Origin: Duncaniella muricolitica
GTDB lineage: Bacteria; Bacteroidota; Bacteroidia; Bacteroidales; Muribaculaceae
Direction of reading: 5' to 3'
NCBI GenBank assembly: GCA_025808375.1
Contig: CP061009.1
Coordinates: forward strand, 1,054,001-1,118,000
Length of the DNA: 64,000 bases
A program made the translations under genes and the position numbers. The first letter of the stretch is position 1. Each line of letters starts with the position of its first letter. The notes under the pieces were generated by a model that was given only the letters and a program-made list of their open reading frames with translations, made no database searches and had not been told where the DNA came from. Of the stretch, positions 44,010 through 52,223 are shown piece by piece.

Positions 44010-45268
44010 ATGATGTCAAGGATGTGGCGCACCACACGCGGTGTCGCGCCTGTGTTTTGCTTAACGTATTTGGCGGCACGTTTGGCTATGTACTGCACGC
44101 GGGCATTGTCGCGCTTGAGACGTTTGAACCACAGGTCGAGTTCCTCGGTGTCGTGTACGACTTTGCCTATGCCCAGACGCACCATCTCGGTCGGCGTGAC
44201 CTTGCGGTGTATCTTGGGGCCGAACGATACGGGGATGCCGTAGACCGACGGCTCGATGACGCTGTGGAGCAACGGAGTGAAGCCGCCGCCGACATAAGCC
44301 CATGCGGCGTAGCGGTAGATGTAGGCCAGCGCACCGACAAAGTCGACTATCATTACCTGTGTGTCCGACATGTCGGTCTGTCCGTCACACTGTGAGTAGC
44401 GCACGCAACGGCCTTTGACCTTATCCTCGATGTCCTTAAGTATATTTTCGTTGATTTCGTGGGGCACTATGATGAAACGGGTGTCGGGATGGCGGTTGGC
44501 CAGCTCGGTCACCATCTCGAGGTCGCGGTCGTGGTGGATGCTTCCGGCAAGAAACACTTTTTCATTGCCCGTGAAGCGTTCGATAAGCTCGTCTTTCCAT
44601 GGGGTCGAGGCTACGAGGGCCACGTTGTCAAAGAGCGGGTCGCCGTTGACCGAGACGTTGTCGATGCCGAGTTTACGGAGATTCCTTATCGAATTGTCAT
44701 CAAGGGTAAACACCTTGGAGAAGCTCTTTATCGAGTTGCGATACAGACTGCCATACCATTTGAAAAACGGTCCGTCGTCGCGTATGATGGCCGAGATGAG
44801 AAAGGAGGGTATGCCTCGCTGCTTGAGTGCGTGGAGATAGTTGTGCCAGTATTCCGACACCATGAATACCGCGCAGTCGGGTCTCACTATGTCAAGAAAC
44901 CGATTGACGTTGCTGCGGGTGTCGAGCGGCAGATAGAACACTCTGTCGATATCGCCCTTGCGGCGGCTTACGGCTTCATAGCCTGTCGGAGAGAAGAAGG
45001 TGATGACCACATTGCAGTCGGCCTGTCGCTTGATGGCCGATATGATGGGACGCGCTATGCCATATTCGCCCAGCGATGCCGCGTGGAGCCACACGGTGGG
45101 CTTGCTGCGGTCGAGTGTCTCCATACCCTCGCGCACACGCTCTATCGCCACCCGCTGTCCGCGAGCGAAGCGCATGATTTTGGCCGCGCTGCTATCTGAC
45201 ACAAAGGCCGACGCGCCAAGGGTGGCGTATCGGGCGAGGCGCATAATTAAATCATATCTTCGTAGCAT
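43994..45268 (-). CDS. waaA: 3-deoxy-D-manno-octulosonic acid transferase
   Basis: WaaA transfers Kdo from CMP-Kdo to lipid A. The 424-residue family 30 glycosyltransferase has the N-terminal part WLHAASLGEYGIARPII (about 59-75) with the catalytic glutamate, and a C-terminal CMP-Kdo site with YVGGGFTPLLHSVIEPSVYG (about 343-362). It is the first gene of the waaA-acyltransferase-kdsB run. A start at 45268 (MLRRYDL) gives the usual N-terminus. Confidence 0.94.
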   Translation of the reverse strand: MLRRYDLIMRLARYATLGASAFVSDSSAAKIMRFARGQRVAIERVREGMETLDRSKPTVWLHAASLGEYGIARPIISAIKRQADCNVVITFFSPTGYEAVSRRKGDIDRVFYLPLDTRSNVNRFLDIVRPDCAVFMVSEYWHNYLHALKQRGIPSFLISAIIRDDGPFFKWYGSLYRNSIKSFSKVFTLDDNSIRNLRKLGIDNVSVNGDPLFDNVALVASTPWKDELIERFTGNEKVFLAGSIHHDRDLEMVTELANRHPDTRFIIVPHEINENILKDIEDKVKGRCVRYSQCDGQTDMSDTQVMIVDFVGALAYIYRYAAWAYVGGGFTPLLHSVIEPSVYGIPVSFGPKIHRKVTPTEMVRLGIGKVVHDTEELDLWFKRLKRDNARVQYIAKRAAKYVKQNTGATPRVVRHILDIICAKK

Positions 45269-45341
45269 GAAGTGCTCTGGGTGGCGTTGGGTTTTTATTT
45301 ACACTGCAATGCGGAGAGAGCGGCATATGCATTACAGCCGA

Positions 45342-45349
45342 CAAAATTA
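45342..45349 (-). promoter_or_regulatory. -7 box of waaA
   Basis: The minus strand reads TAATTTTG at the complement of 45342-45349, about 75 nt upstream of waaA. No good -33 box lies at 20 bp. The site overlaps the upstream side of the divergent promoter for the B3/B4 gene. Confidence 0.4.
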
Positions 45350-45359
45350 CGACTTTTTG

Positions 45360-45391
45360 TTGAGATATTCATACTTTTTTCACTAATTTTG
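45360..45391 (+). promoter_or_regulatory. Promoter of the B3/B4 gene, abutting its start codon
   Basis: TTG at 45360-45362 and TAATTTTG at 45384-45391 are 21 bp apart. The box ends 7 nt before the ATG at 45399, so the transcript should be leaderless or nearly so. Confidence 0.55.
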
Positions 45392-45398
45392 CAACGCT

Positions 45399-46064
45399 AT
45401 GGAAATAAGGTTTGACGATACAATAAGGGGCGCGGCCCCGGGGCTGACCGTGGTGACGGTAGAGGCCGATGTGACAAATGTCGAGACTTCCGACGAACTG
45501 TGGTCGCTGCTTGTCAGGGCCTGTGACGACATACGTTCGGTGACCGAACTGTCTGACATCAACAAGCGGCCGGGCATCAAGGCGACTCGCGATGTCTACA
45601 AAGCTCTCGGCAAGGAGCCCAACCGCTATCGTCCGTCGTCAGAGGCTCTGTGCAGGCGTGCTGTCAAGGGCATGGAGCTATATCGCATCAACGCGCTTGT
45701 CGACCTTATCAATGTGCTCTCGCTCCTGTCGGGCTACTCCATCGGAGGATTTGACGCGTCAAAGATTGACGGTGATGTGCTCACGCTCGGAGTCGGTCGC
45801 GAAGGGGAGCCGTTTGAGGCCATCGGACGCGGGATGCTCAATATATGCGGCATGCCCGTGTATCGCGACAATACGGGCGGCATCGGCACGCCTACGAGCG
45901 ACAACGAGCGTACAAAGCTCGACCTGTCCACCACGCGCCTGCTCATGTGCATCAATATTTACGGCGAGGAGATGCCGGCCGACGATGCCGCGGGCATGGC
46001 TGTGAATCTCCTTGAAAAATATGCCGAAGCCAATAATATAACCATTAATTATTACCGTCCATGA
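45399..46064 (+). CDS. Free-standing B3/B4 tRNA-editing domain protein
   Basis: The 221-residue protein is almost entirely a B3/B4 domain, the module that in the PheRS beta subunit hydrolyses Tyr-tRNA(Phe). Recognisable parts are SVTELSDINKRPGIKATRDVY (quoted in part: LSDINKRPGIKATR), YRPSSEALCRRAV and TLGVGREGEPFEAIG. No synthetase body or anticodon domain is attached. A trans-editing role is plausible from the fold but not proven. Its stop overlaps the start of the YciO-type gene (ATGA), so the two proteins are made together. Confidence 0.85.
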   Translation: MEIRFDDTIRGAAPGLTVVTVEADVTNVETSDELWSLLVRACDDIRSVTELSDINKRPGIKATRDVYKALGKEPNRYRPSSEALCRRAVKGMELYRINALVDLINVLSLLSGYSIGGFDASKIDGDVLTLGVGREGEPFEAIGRGMLNICGMPVYRDNTGGIGTPTSDNERTKLDLSTTRLLMCINIYGEEMPADDAAGMAVNLLEKYAEANNITINYYRP

Positions 46065-46660
46065 AGACTCTCCGCATGTATCCCTCCAGTCTCAATGACC
46101 GCTATCTCGACGAGGCGGCCGACACTCTCCTGAAGGGGGGTATAATCATTTATCCCACCGATACGCTCTACGCGCTCGGATGTGACGCGCTCAACAACGG
46201 AGCTATCGAGCGGCTGTGTAAGGTCAAGGGGATGAATCCTCAGAAGCAGACGCTTTCCATAATATGTGACGGACTGTCGATGGCGAGCGAGTATGCACGC
46301 ATCGACAATGAGGCTTTCCGTATACTCCGCGCCAATCTGCCCGGTCCGTTTACGTTTATACTTCCGGCATCCACCACTCTTCCCAAGGTGTTCAAGGGAC
46401 GGCGCACGGTTGGTGTGCGTGTGCCCGACAATGCCATTGCGCGTGCCATAGCCGAGCGGCTCGGCCACCCGGTGCTGTCTACGTCAATCCCTCAGGATTG
46501 CGACGGGGTCGACCCTGTGACTCTCGCGCTGGAATATGAGGATGTGGCGTCACTGCTCATCGACGGTGGCGAGGGTGACGGTGTGCCGTCGACCGTAGTG
46601 GATATTACCGACAGCCGCAGTCCCGAGATAATCCGCGAAGGCAAAGGGGAGTTGTTATAG
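46061..46660 (+). CDS. YciO-type Sua5/YrdC family protein
   Basis: The 199 residues form one YrdC/Sua5 domain with YPTDTLYALGCDALNNGAIE (about 28-47), FTFILPAS and VGVRVPDNAIA. True TsaC/Sua5 makes threonylcarbamoyl-AMP for the t6A modification of ANN-decoding tRNAs. The pattern here (ALGC after the first motif, and the long C-terminal PSTVVDITDSRSPEIIREGKG) resembles E. coli YciO more than TsaC, and the role of YciO is less certain. It is coupled by ATGA to the B3/B4 protein, which hints at a tRNA-linked task. Confidence 0.82.
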   Translation: MKTLRMYPSSLNDRYLDEAADTLLKGGIIIYPTDTLYALGCDALNNGAIERLCKVKGMNPQKQTLSIICDGLSMASEYARIDNEAFRILRANLPGPFTFILPASTTLPKVFKGRRTVGVRVPDNAIARAIAERLGHPVLSTSIPQDCDGVDPVTLALEYEDVASLLIDGGEGDGVPSTVVDITDSRSPEIIREGKGELL

Positions 46661-46695
46661 AGTTTAAAGTTTAGAGTTTAAAGTTTAAAGTTTAG
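46661..46695 (+). repeat. AGTTTAAA-type AT repeat
   Basis: The spacer before the FemAB-like gene is built of AGTTTAAAGTTTAGAGTTTA-like units. The same theme forms the outer arms of the palindrome at 20322-20434 and, inverted, the spacer at 56257-56291. It looks like a dispersed simple-sequence family. Confidence 0.6.
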
Positions 46696-46698
46696 GCC

Positions 46699-47631
46699 AT
46701 GCATGTCGTAAGATGTACTCCTCGGGAATATGGTGAACTGTTTGCGACACCGTCGCATGTGTTCAATACGGTTGAGTTCAACGAACTCAATCGTCACAAG
46801 TGTGAGGATATACATTATCTCACAATCTGTGACGACAAGGGCAAGGTGCGCTTTGGCGTTGTACTCGGACTAAGAGGCGGAGTGCTGAAATCACCCTTCT
46901 CCGCTCCGTTCGGAGGCATCGAGGAGCGTGGCGTTCAGAGTGTCGAGCGGTATGTCGGAGCTGTTGACGCTCTGAGGCGATATGCGGCCGGTTGCGGATG
47001 TGGAGTCGTGATGTCTCTGCCTCCGGCGTTATATGACAGCCACAGTGTCTATGGCAAGCAGTATTGCGCCATGATGACCGGCGGGGCTCACACGTCATAT
47101 GTAGATTATAACTATCATTATGACCTGAAGAGAGTGGACGAGTTTGAGCACTTGTGCAGCCGCGCCGCACGTAAGAATTTTGCCAAAGCCTCAAGATATG
47201 ACTGGCATTTTGAAGTGCTTGACGGATGTGATGCCGACATAGAGCGGGTGTATGGCATAATCAAGGCCAACCGCGAAAGCCACGGTTATCCGTTGCGCAT
47301 GAGTCTTGATGACGTCAAGGCCACTTCACGGATAATAAAGTGTAAGTTTATGGTCCTGTCGTATGAAGGCACGGATGTGGCCGCCGTGCTTGCCTATGAT
47401 GTCGCACATGACGTCTCCCAAGTGGTCTATTGGGGTGACGTGCCGGGCTATTCCGAACTGCGGCCAATGAATAAACTCGCCTATGAGACGTTTTGTCATT
47501 TTGCCCGATGTGGCCGGCTCATGCTCGACATAGGGCCCTCCTCTTCCGACGGCATACCCTCGCCCGGTCTATGTGACTTCAAGGCGTCGCTCGGATGTAT
47601 TCTTACTCCGAAATTTACAGTAGAGCTGTAA
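46699..47631 (+). CDS. FemAB/GNAT-like acyltransferase
   Basis: The 310-residue protein looks like the double-GNAT fold of FemAB-type aminoacyltransferases and related N-acyltransferases. The N-terminal half has HVFNTVEFNEL and FSAPFGGIEERG; the C-terminal half has RAARKNFAKASRYDWHFE, RESHGYPLRMS and GPSSSDGIPSPGLCDFKASLG. The tail GLCDFKASLG is usual for these enzymes, where the lysine-containing loop ends the second GNAT unit. FemAB members add amino acids to peptidoglycan bridges; others acylate polysaccharide precursors. No specific substrate is evident. Confidence 0.75.
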   Translation: MHVVRCTPREYGELFATPSHVFNTVEFNELNRHKCEDIHYLTICDDKGKVRFGVVLGLRGGVLKSPFSAPFGGIEERGVQSVERYVGAVDALRRYAAGCGCGVVMSLPPALYDSHSVYGKQYCAMMTGGAHTSYVDYNYHYDLKRVDEFEHLCSRAARKNFAKASRYDWHFEVLDGCDADIERVYGIIKANRESHGYPLRMSLDDVKATSRIIKCKFMVLSYEGTDVAAVLAYDVAHDVSQVVYWGDVPGYSELRPMNKLAYETFCHFARCGRLMLDIGPSSSDGIPSPGLCDFKASLGCILTPKFTVEL

Positions 47632-47725
47632 TAGATACAAAAGAATCAAAAGACAAAAGAAACACAAGTCTTATGTAATCTCATTCAAGGCTTGTGTTTC
47701 TTTTGTTTGATTCTTTTGTATCTAT
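47631..47725. terminator. Long bidirectional terminator between convergent genes
   Basis: ATAGATACAAAAGAATC... (47631-47668) and its complement (47691-47725) form a 35-bp stem interrupted only by a 3-nt bulge, with a 22-nt loop. It begins inside the FemAB-like stop codon and ends 1 bp before the pRiA4b-type stop, so it serves both convergent transcripts. Confidence 0.75.
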
Positions 47726-47726
47726 A

Positions 47727-48278
47727 TTATTCGTCAAAAGTCATTTCGTCAAATCCTGCGGCGTCAAACTCGTCTTCGTTATACTCGGTCGAGCCGTAGA
47801 AGTCGTCGTCGAGGTCGGTTGCTGCCTGAGCGGCGGCCTTGGCGTCGATTTTAGCATCGAAGTCATCCATGTCGACCGACTGAGATGGGGCTTCGCCCAT
47901 GGAGATGGAGCAGAGTGGGTCGATGAGATGTTTGCCGGGCACCGAACGTTTCATTTCAAGGAAGAACGAGCGGTCGGTCAGATAGTCAAACACCCATACG
48001 AGTCGCTGGCCTTCGTCTTCGATAAAATCGCTCAGAGGGGTGTCTTCCATCAGGTAGACATCCTGAGAGGAGTCGCTGCCCATATCCTCGAGGCATATCT
48101 CCTGCTCGCGTTCCCATCCTTCGTCACACATGAAGAACGAGCTGAACTGTGTTTTGTCATAGCCTACGCTGTCGCATATGGCATTGCGCAGATCAAGAAA
48201 TGTAGCGTCGGCGTCAATCTGTATTTCGCGCTTGAAGTTGTCCACTTCATCGGAAACTATGCGGAAATTGTATATCAT
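47727..48278 (-). CDS. Plasmid pRiA4b ORF-3-like protein
   Basis: The 183-residue protein matches the pRiA4b ORF-3 / IS1096 TnpR-type family as I recognise it: FKREIQIDADATFLDLRNAI near the N-terminus (ubiquitin-like start), then FFMCDEGWEREQEI and VWVFDYLTDRSFFLEM. The last 60 residues are very acidic and low in complexity (DMDDFDAKIDAKAAAQAA, DEFDAAGFDEMTFDE). The biochemical role of the family is unknown to me. The name reflects its first plasmid member; there are no mobile-element genes nearby. Confidence 0.75.
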   Translation of the reverse strand: MIYNFRIVSDEVDNFKREIQIDADATFLDLRNAICDSVGYDKTQFSSFFMCDEGWEREQEICLEDMGSDSSQDVYLMEDTPLSDFIEDEGQRLVWVFDYLTDRSFFLEMKRSVPGKHLIDPLCSISMGEAPSQSVDMDDFDAKIDAKAAAQAATDLDDDFYGSTEYNEDEFDAAGFDEMTFDE

Positions 48279-48377
48279 ATCTGAATGTAGTTATTTTTTC
48301 TATGATGCGAAAGTAATAACTTTTTTTTAAACCCAAAATAGTTTGGTGAAAAAAATATATGTCTATATGTCTACAAC

Positions 48378-50816
48378 CTATTTCCAGTTTACGTTCATAT
48401 TGCGCAGAAGTGTTGCCGACGAGCCTGTTGAGCCTGTGTGCTGTATCATCAGCGAGCTGTTGCGCGAGGTCTCCACGGGCACCGAGAGCATCACATAGGG
48501 CTTGACATCCGGATTGGATGACGTGACGGCCGGAGCTTCGGTGCTTGCCGTGGCCACAAAGTTGTTGTCGTTGATGTCGAGCTTGATGTGACAGGGTGTG
48601 CGGTAGCAGCTTGTGGCCACCGGTTCGCTTATAGGAGTGACGGAGCCGTCGGTGTAGCGCACAAGCGTGAATGTGACAGCCTTGTCATAGTCGGGGGTGC
48701 GCTCTATGCGCAGGGCATAGCCGCTGAGTGTCACCGGGTCAAACTTGACGCATATGTCCATATATTGGCCGGTCGCGCTGCCAAAACCCTGGCCCGGGCC
48801 TTTGGCCGGCTCGGCAATGAGTTCGAGCGTCATGCTCCGGCAGTCGCCGCGCGATGGGGTGTAGGATAAGCGCGCGCCACGCGAGGCTTGGATGAGTCCG
48901 ATGCCTGTGGCGGCGTCTACCCCTTGTCCGTAATACCAGCTTTTGTCAGGATCGGGAGTCCATTCGTGCTCTGAGGTGTCGGCCGGCTTGTAGGTGTCGA
49001 AATGCCAGTAGCCGGGGCGACCGGCACTACCTTTGCGGATGGGGATTTCTGCGAAAGAAGTGTTGAGTTTGTTCTCTTTGAGATTGAACAGACCGACCAT
49101 CTTCTGGCTCACACTGCTGTCGAAATGTATCGTCACCGGTTCTCCTGCACGAGTGTCGGAGAGCTTCGGCGATATTGTGGCCGAGATGTAGCATCCCTTG
49201 TCGGCCGGAGTGAGCGGATAGGTGCGTGCTGACAGACCGTGGCCGTGGCGCACGGCTGTGGAGTCAGAGCGGTCGGGACGTGTGGAGCGATACCATATTA
49301 TATAACTGTCATCATCGGCTCCGGCCGAGAGTCGATAGTCGGCCTGAAGTGAAGTCTTGACGCTGGTGATGGCGGGTGATGATGTGAATGCCGGGGCATC
49401 CTTGAGATATGGAGCTATCTTTACGTCGGTGGCTCCGAGCAGTCCGTAGGCTGTTGTTGCCGAAATGATGCACTCGGCTTTGCGGGGATACAGGTTGGCA
49501 CTTCGGGCTGTCAGTGTCTGTCCGGCCGAGATAAGGGTGAGGGTCGAAGATGCCGACCATGACATATCGGCAGTCTGTGCCGGAGCGGGATAGTCGCCCC
49601 ACAGCAGCCGTAAGGGGGTGACGGTGAGTGTTTCGTCCTGCGGGGCAAGCGTGCGGGCCGATGGTGTGAGCCGCAGAGTCACGGGAAGCGACAGCAGTGA
49701 TGCGCCGAGGATGTCTTCGGCCTTGGCTATGGCAGGACGCATGCCGAGAGGGTCCCATCCGTCGGTGCCTCCGAGGAGGTTAGGGGTGTTATATATGACC
49801 GAGCCGTCGGGCATGGTAATTTTGTAGGCCCGGAGTAATGGAGAAGCCGAGATGTCGGAACTCAATTGTGGACGGTCGGCATCGATTGTTACGGGGGAGC
49901 CGTTGAGGGTGACACCGCTCTGATAGCAGCGCGTGGATGAGGCGTCGCGTGTCCAGCGCAGTTGTAGAGGGCTGTCGGCCGTGAAGCGTGTGTCAATCAT
50001 GGTCACGGGACCTGGCACCTTGGTGAGATATTGTGTGCCCGAGACGAGCGAACGGATGTCGCAGTCAAGAAATATGGCTCCTGTCGACGGGGTGGAGTAA
50101 AACGGTTTGCCGCTGTGAAATGTGAAACGACATCCCAGATAGACGGCCGAGCCGGTCAGTGCGTCGTCAGTACACTCGAAGTAGCAGTTGTCATAGAGCG
50201 AGCGTCGTGCCCCTACGAGCGGGCAAAGGTTGAGGCGGCTGATAAACCGGCAGTTGCGTGCAAGGAGTCTGTCGGTGTCAGTGCATATGCCTATTTGGGC
50301 CTGGACTATGGCGTCACGGCGTCGCTGACGGTTGAGCGAGGGGTTGAGCGGATATTCGAGGTCTACGTTGCAATAATTGCCCATGGTCATGTTTTCGACC
50401 GTGAGGCTGTGGCCGGTGTAATGGAGCATGGTGAAGTTGCCGATGGCTCCCTGGGTCTGGCCGCGGTTGACGGCAAACACCACATCGGCAGGATTGTCGG
50501 CGAGTCCGATTATTGACAGAGTGTCACACTTTATCTCCACTGCATAGGGGAGGCCCGATGGTGAGCGGCGCACAGAGGGGTCGTCGGGATTGTCGAGCCA
50601 GTAGACCGACGGGGCCACCATAAGTGTCATGCGGCTACGGCTTGAGGCGTTGACGGCCTCAAGAGCTTTGACAGCGTCGTTGAATACATATGGCGATGAT
50701 GATTTTTCAGTTGTCAGCAACAGTGTGTCTGGACCGGGTGTGACCGATTGTGGCAGGGATGCTGAGGCGGTGACGGCCGAGATGACGGAAAGGACAAGCA
50801 ACAGGTGTTTCAGCAT
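48378..50816 (-). CDS. Secreted pectinesterase-like beta-helix protein with C-terminal sandwich domain
   Basis: This 812-residue secreted protein has a signal peptide (about 1-20) and a right-handed parallel beta-helix (about 40-340) that resembles family CE8 pectin methylesterases in layout: HSLTVENMTMGNY (about 136-148) and ARRSLYDNCYFECTDDALTG (203-222) followed by VYLGCRF. The place of the CE8 active motif DFIFG reads DDALTG, so Asp218 may be kept while the rest changed. Two or three Ig-like segments follow (about 360-590), then a LamG/DUF1080-like domain (about 600-812). No SusC/D genes lie nearby. Glycan binding or esterase activity is inferred, not shown. Confidence 0.7.
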   Translation of the reverse strand: MLKHLLLVLSVISAVTASASLPQSVTPGPDTLLLTTEKSSSPYVFNDAVKALEAVNASSRSRMTLMVAPSVYWLDNPDDPSVRRSPSGLPYAVEIKCDTLSIIGLADNPADVVFAVNRGQTQGAIGNFTMLHYTGHSLTVENMTMGNYCNVDLEYPLNPSLNRQRRRDAIVQAQIGICTDTDRLLARNCRFISRLNLCPLVGARRSLYDNCYFECTDDALTGSAVYLGCRFTFHSGKPFYSTPSTGAIFLDCDIRSLVSGTQYLTKVPGPVTMIDTRFTADSPLQLRWTRDASSTRCYQSGVTLNGSPVTIDADRPQLSSDISASPLLRAYKITMPDGSVIYNTPNLLGGTDGWDPLGMRPAIAKAEDILGASLLSLPVTLRLTPSARTLAPQDETLTVTPLRLLWGDYPAPAQTADMSWSASSTLTLISAGQTLTARSANLYPRKAECIISATTAYGLLGATDVKIAPYLKDAPAFTSSPAITSVKTSLQADYRLSAGADDDSYIIWYRSTRPDRSDSTAVRHGHGLSARTYPLTPADKGCYISATISPKLSDTRAGEPVTIHFDSSVSQKMVGLFNLKENKLNTSFAEIPIRKGSAGRPGYWHFDTYKPADTSEHEWTPDPDKSWYYGQGVDAATGIGLIQASRGARLSYTPSRGDCRSMTLELIAEPAKGPGQGFGSATGQYMDICVKFDPVTLSGYALRIERTPDYDKAVTFTLVRYTDGSVTPISEPVATSCYRTPCHIKLDINDNNFVATASTEAPAVTSSNPDVKPYVMLSVPVETSRNSSLMIQHTGSTGSSATLLRNMNVNWK

Positions 50817-50853
50817 GGTAGATTGATACAGATGTATATTTAAATTTATAAAG

Positions 50854-50908
50854 ACGGGAGAGCGGTTTCGCTGACGGGATTCAATACTCGGAGAAACCGT
50901 TCTCCCGT
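50854..50908 (-). terminator. Terminator after the carboxynorspermidine synthase-like gene
   Basis: ACGGGAGAGCGGTTTC (50854-50869) and GAAACCGTTCTCCCGT (50893-50908) form a 16-bp stem with one wobble pair and a 23-nt loop. It lies 40 bp after the stop on the minus strand and is followed by CTTTATAAATTT. Confidence 0.7.
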
Positions 50909-50948
50909 ATAAAAGATGATTTAGGTTCTAACCTCTAAACTATCTGAA

Positions 50949-52145
50949 TCATACTTCGAGGTCGATGTTGAAGCTCTCGTTCCAGGGCAGACCGTCCTTG
51001 GCGAGCTCGGCGAGGAACGGATCGGGATCAAACTCCTCGACGTTGTTTACGCCCGGTTTTACCCATTTTCCGGTGAGGAACATCATTGCGCCCACCATGG
51101 CGGGGACACCGGTGGTGTAGCTTACGGCCTGCATGCCGGTCTCCTTGTAGGCTTCCTCATGCGAGCAGTTGTTCCATATATAATAGGTAAGGGGCTTGCC
51201 TTCCTTGTCGAGACCCGAGATGCGACATCCGATTGAGGTCTCGCCGTGATAGTTCTCTCCGAGGTCCTGGGGATTGGGAAGGACAGCCTTGAGGAACTGG
51301 AGGGGCACGATTTTCTGACCGTTATACTCCACCTCGTCGATGCGGGCCATGCCGATGTTCTGAATCACGCGCAGGTGAGTGAGATATTCCTGTCCGAAAG
51401 TCATCCAGAAACGGGCACGCTTGATTGAGGGATAGTTCTTGACCAGCGACTCAAGCTCTTCGTGATAGAGGAGATAGCTGTCGCGCTCGCCGATGTTGGG
51501 ATAGGTGAGGGTCTTGTGTATTTCGAGCGGGCCGGTGGTCACCCATTTGCCGTCCTGATAGTAGCGGCCGTTCTGAGTAATCTCGCGGATGTTGATTTCG
51601 GGGTTGAAGTTGGTGGCGAAAGCCTTGCCGTGGTCACCTCCGTTGCAGTCCACGATGTCGAGATACTGCATGTCGGAGAAATAATGCTTGGCTGCATAGG
51701 CTGTGAATACACCCGATACTCCCGGGTCAAAACCGCAGCCGAGGATGGCGGTGAGGCCGGCTTCCTCGAAACGCTGCTTGTAGGCCCACTGCCATGAATA
51801 CTCGAAGTGTGCCACGTCCTTGGGCTCATAGTTGGCGGTGTCGAGATAGTTGACTCCGCATATCAGACACGCGTCCATGATGGTGAGGTCCTGATAGGGG
51901 AGAGCCACGTTGATTACGAGCGCGGGTTTGTGGCGGTTAAACAGTTCGACGAGCTGGGGCACGCTGTCGGCGTCAACTACGTCGGCACTGATATTGGGTT
52001 TGCCGATAGCCTCGACCACAGCCTCACACTTGGAACGTGTGCGTGAAGCTATGACTATCTCGGTGAATACGTCGGGATGTTGGGCGCATTTGTGGGCTAC
52101 GACGGTACCAACGCCGCCGGCTCCGATGATTACTACTTTTGCCAT
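50949..52145 (-). CDS. Carboxynorspermidine synthase-like saccharopine dehydrogenase family protein
   Basis: The 398-residue NAD(P)H enzyme starts with the Rossmann loop IIGAGGVGTVVAHKC (5-19). FDPGVSGVFTAYAAKH (about 158-173) and YTTGVPAMVGAMM (about 352-364) match the carboxynorspermidine/saccharopine dehydrogenase family. The enzyme would condense aspartate semialdehyde with a diamine in the alternative polyamine route known in gut Bacteroidota. Its decarboxylase partner is not in the window. Lysine metabolism (saccharopine dehydrogenase) is the alternative, less likely here because the length and ends fit the carboxynorspermidine branch. Confidence 0.85.
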   Translation of the reverse strand: MAKVVIIGAGGVGTVVAHKCAQHPDVFTEIVIASRTRSKCEAVVEAIGKPNISADVVDADSVPQLVELFNRHKPALVINVALPYQDLTIMDACLICGVNYLDTANYEPKDVAHFEYSWQWAYKQRFEEAGLTAILGCGFDPGVSGVFTAYAAKHYFSDMQYLDIVDCNGGDHGKAFATNFNPEINIREITQNGRYYQDGKWVTTGPLEIHKTLTYPNIGERDSYLLYHEELESLVKNYPSIKRARFWMTFGQEYLTHLRVIQNIGMARIDEVEYNGQKIVPLQFLKAVLPNPQDLGENYHGETSIGCRISGLDKEGKPLTYYIWNNCSHEEAYKETGMQAVSYTTGVPAMVGAMMFLTGKWVKPGVNNVEEFDPDPFLAELAKDGLPWNESFNIDLEV

Positions 52146-52161
52146 ATTATAAAGTTAAGTC

Positions 52162-52213
52162 CCGCAGACGTGACTCAGCATAGGCATTGTATGCCTTGGA
52201 GTCGTGTCTGCGG
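52162..52213 (-). terminator. Terminator after the Bax inhibitor-1 gene
   Basis: CCGCAGACGTGACTC (52162-52176) and GAGTCGTGTCTGCGG (52199-52213) pair over 15 bp with two wobbles. An inner hairpin AGGCAT/ATGCCT caps it. On the minus strand it follows the BI-1 stop codon by 10 bp and leads into CTTAACTTTATAAT. Confidence 0.65.
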
Positions 52214-52223
52214 AAATTGATGA

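Noticed and set aside
47727..48278. pRiA4b ORF-3-like gene as sign of a plasmid or IS element
   Set aside because: The name comes from the first family member only. No integrase, transposase, repeats or att-like duplications are nearby.
47694..48284. Plus-strand frame of 196 codons opposite the pRiA4b-type gene
   Set aside because: It starts inside the bidirectional terminator and is antisense to a gene with recognisable family features.
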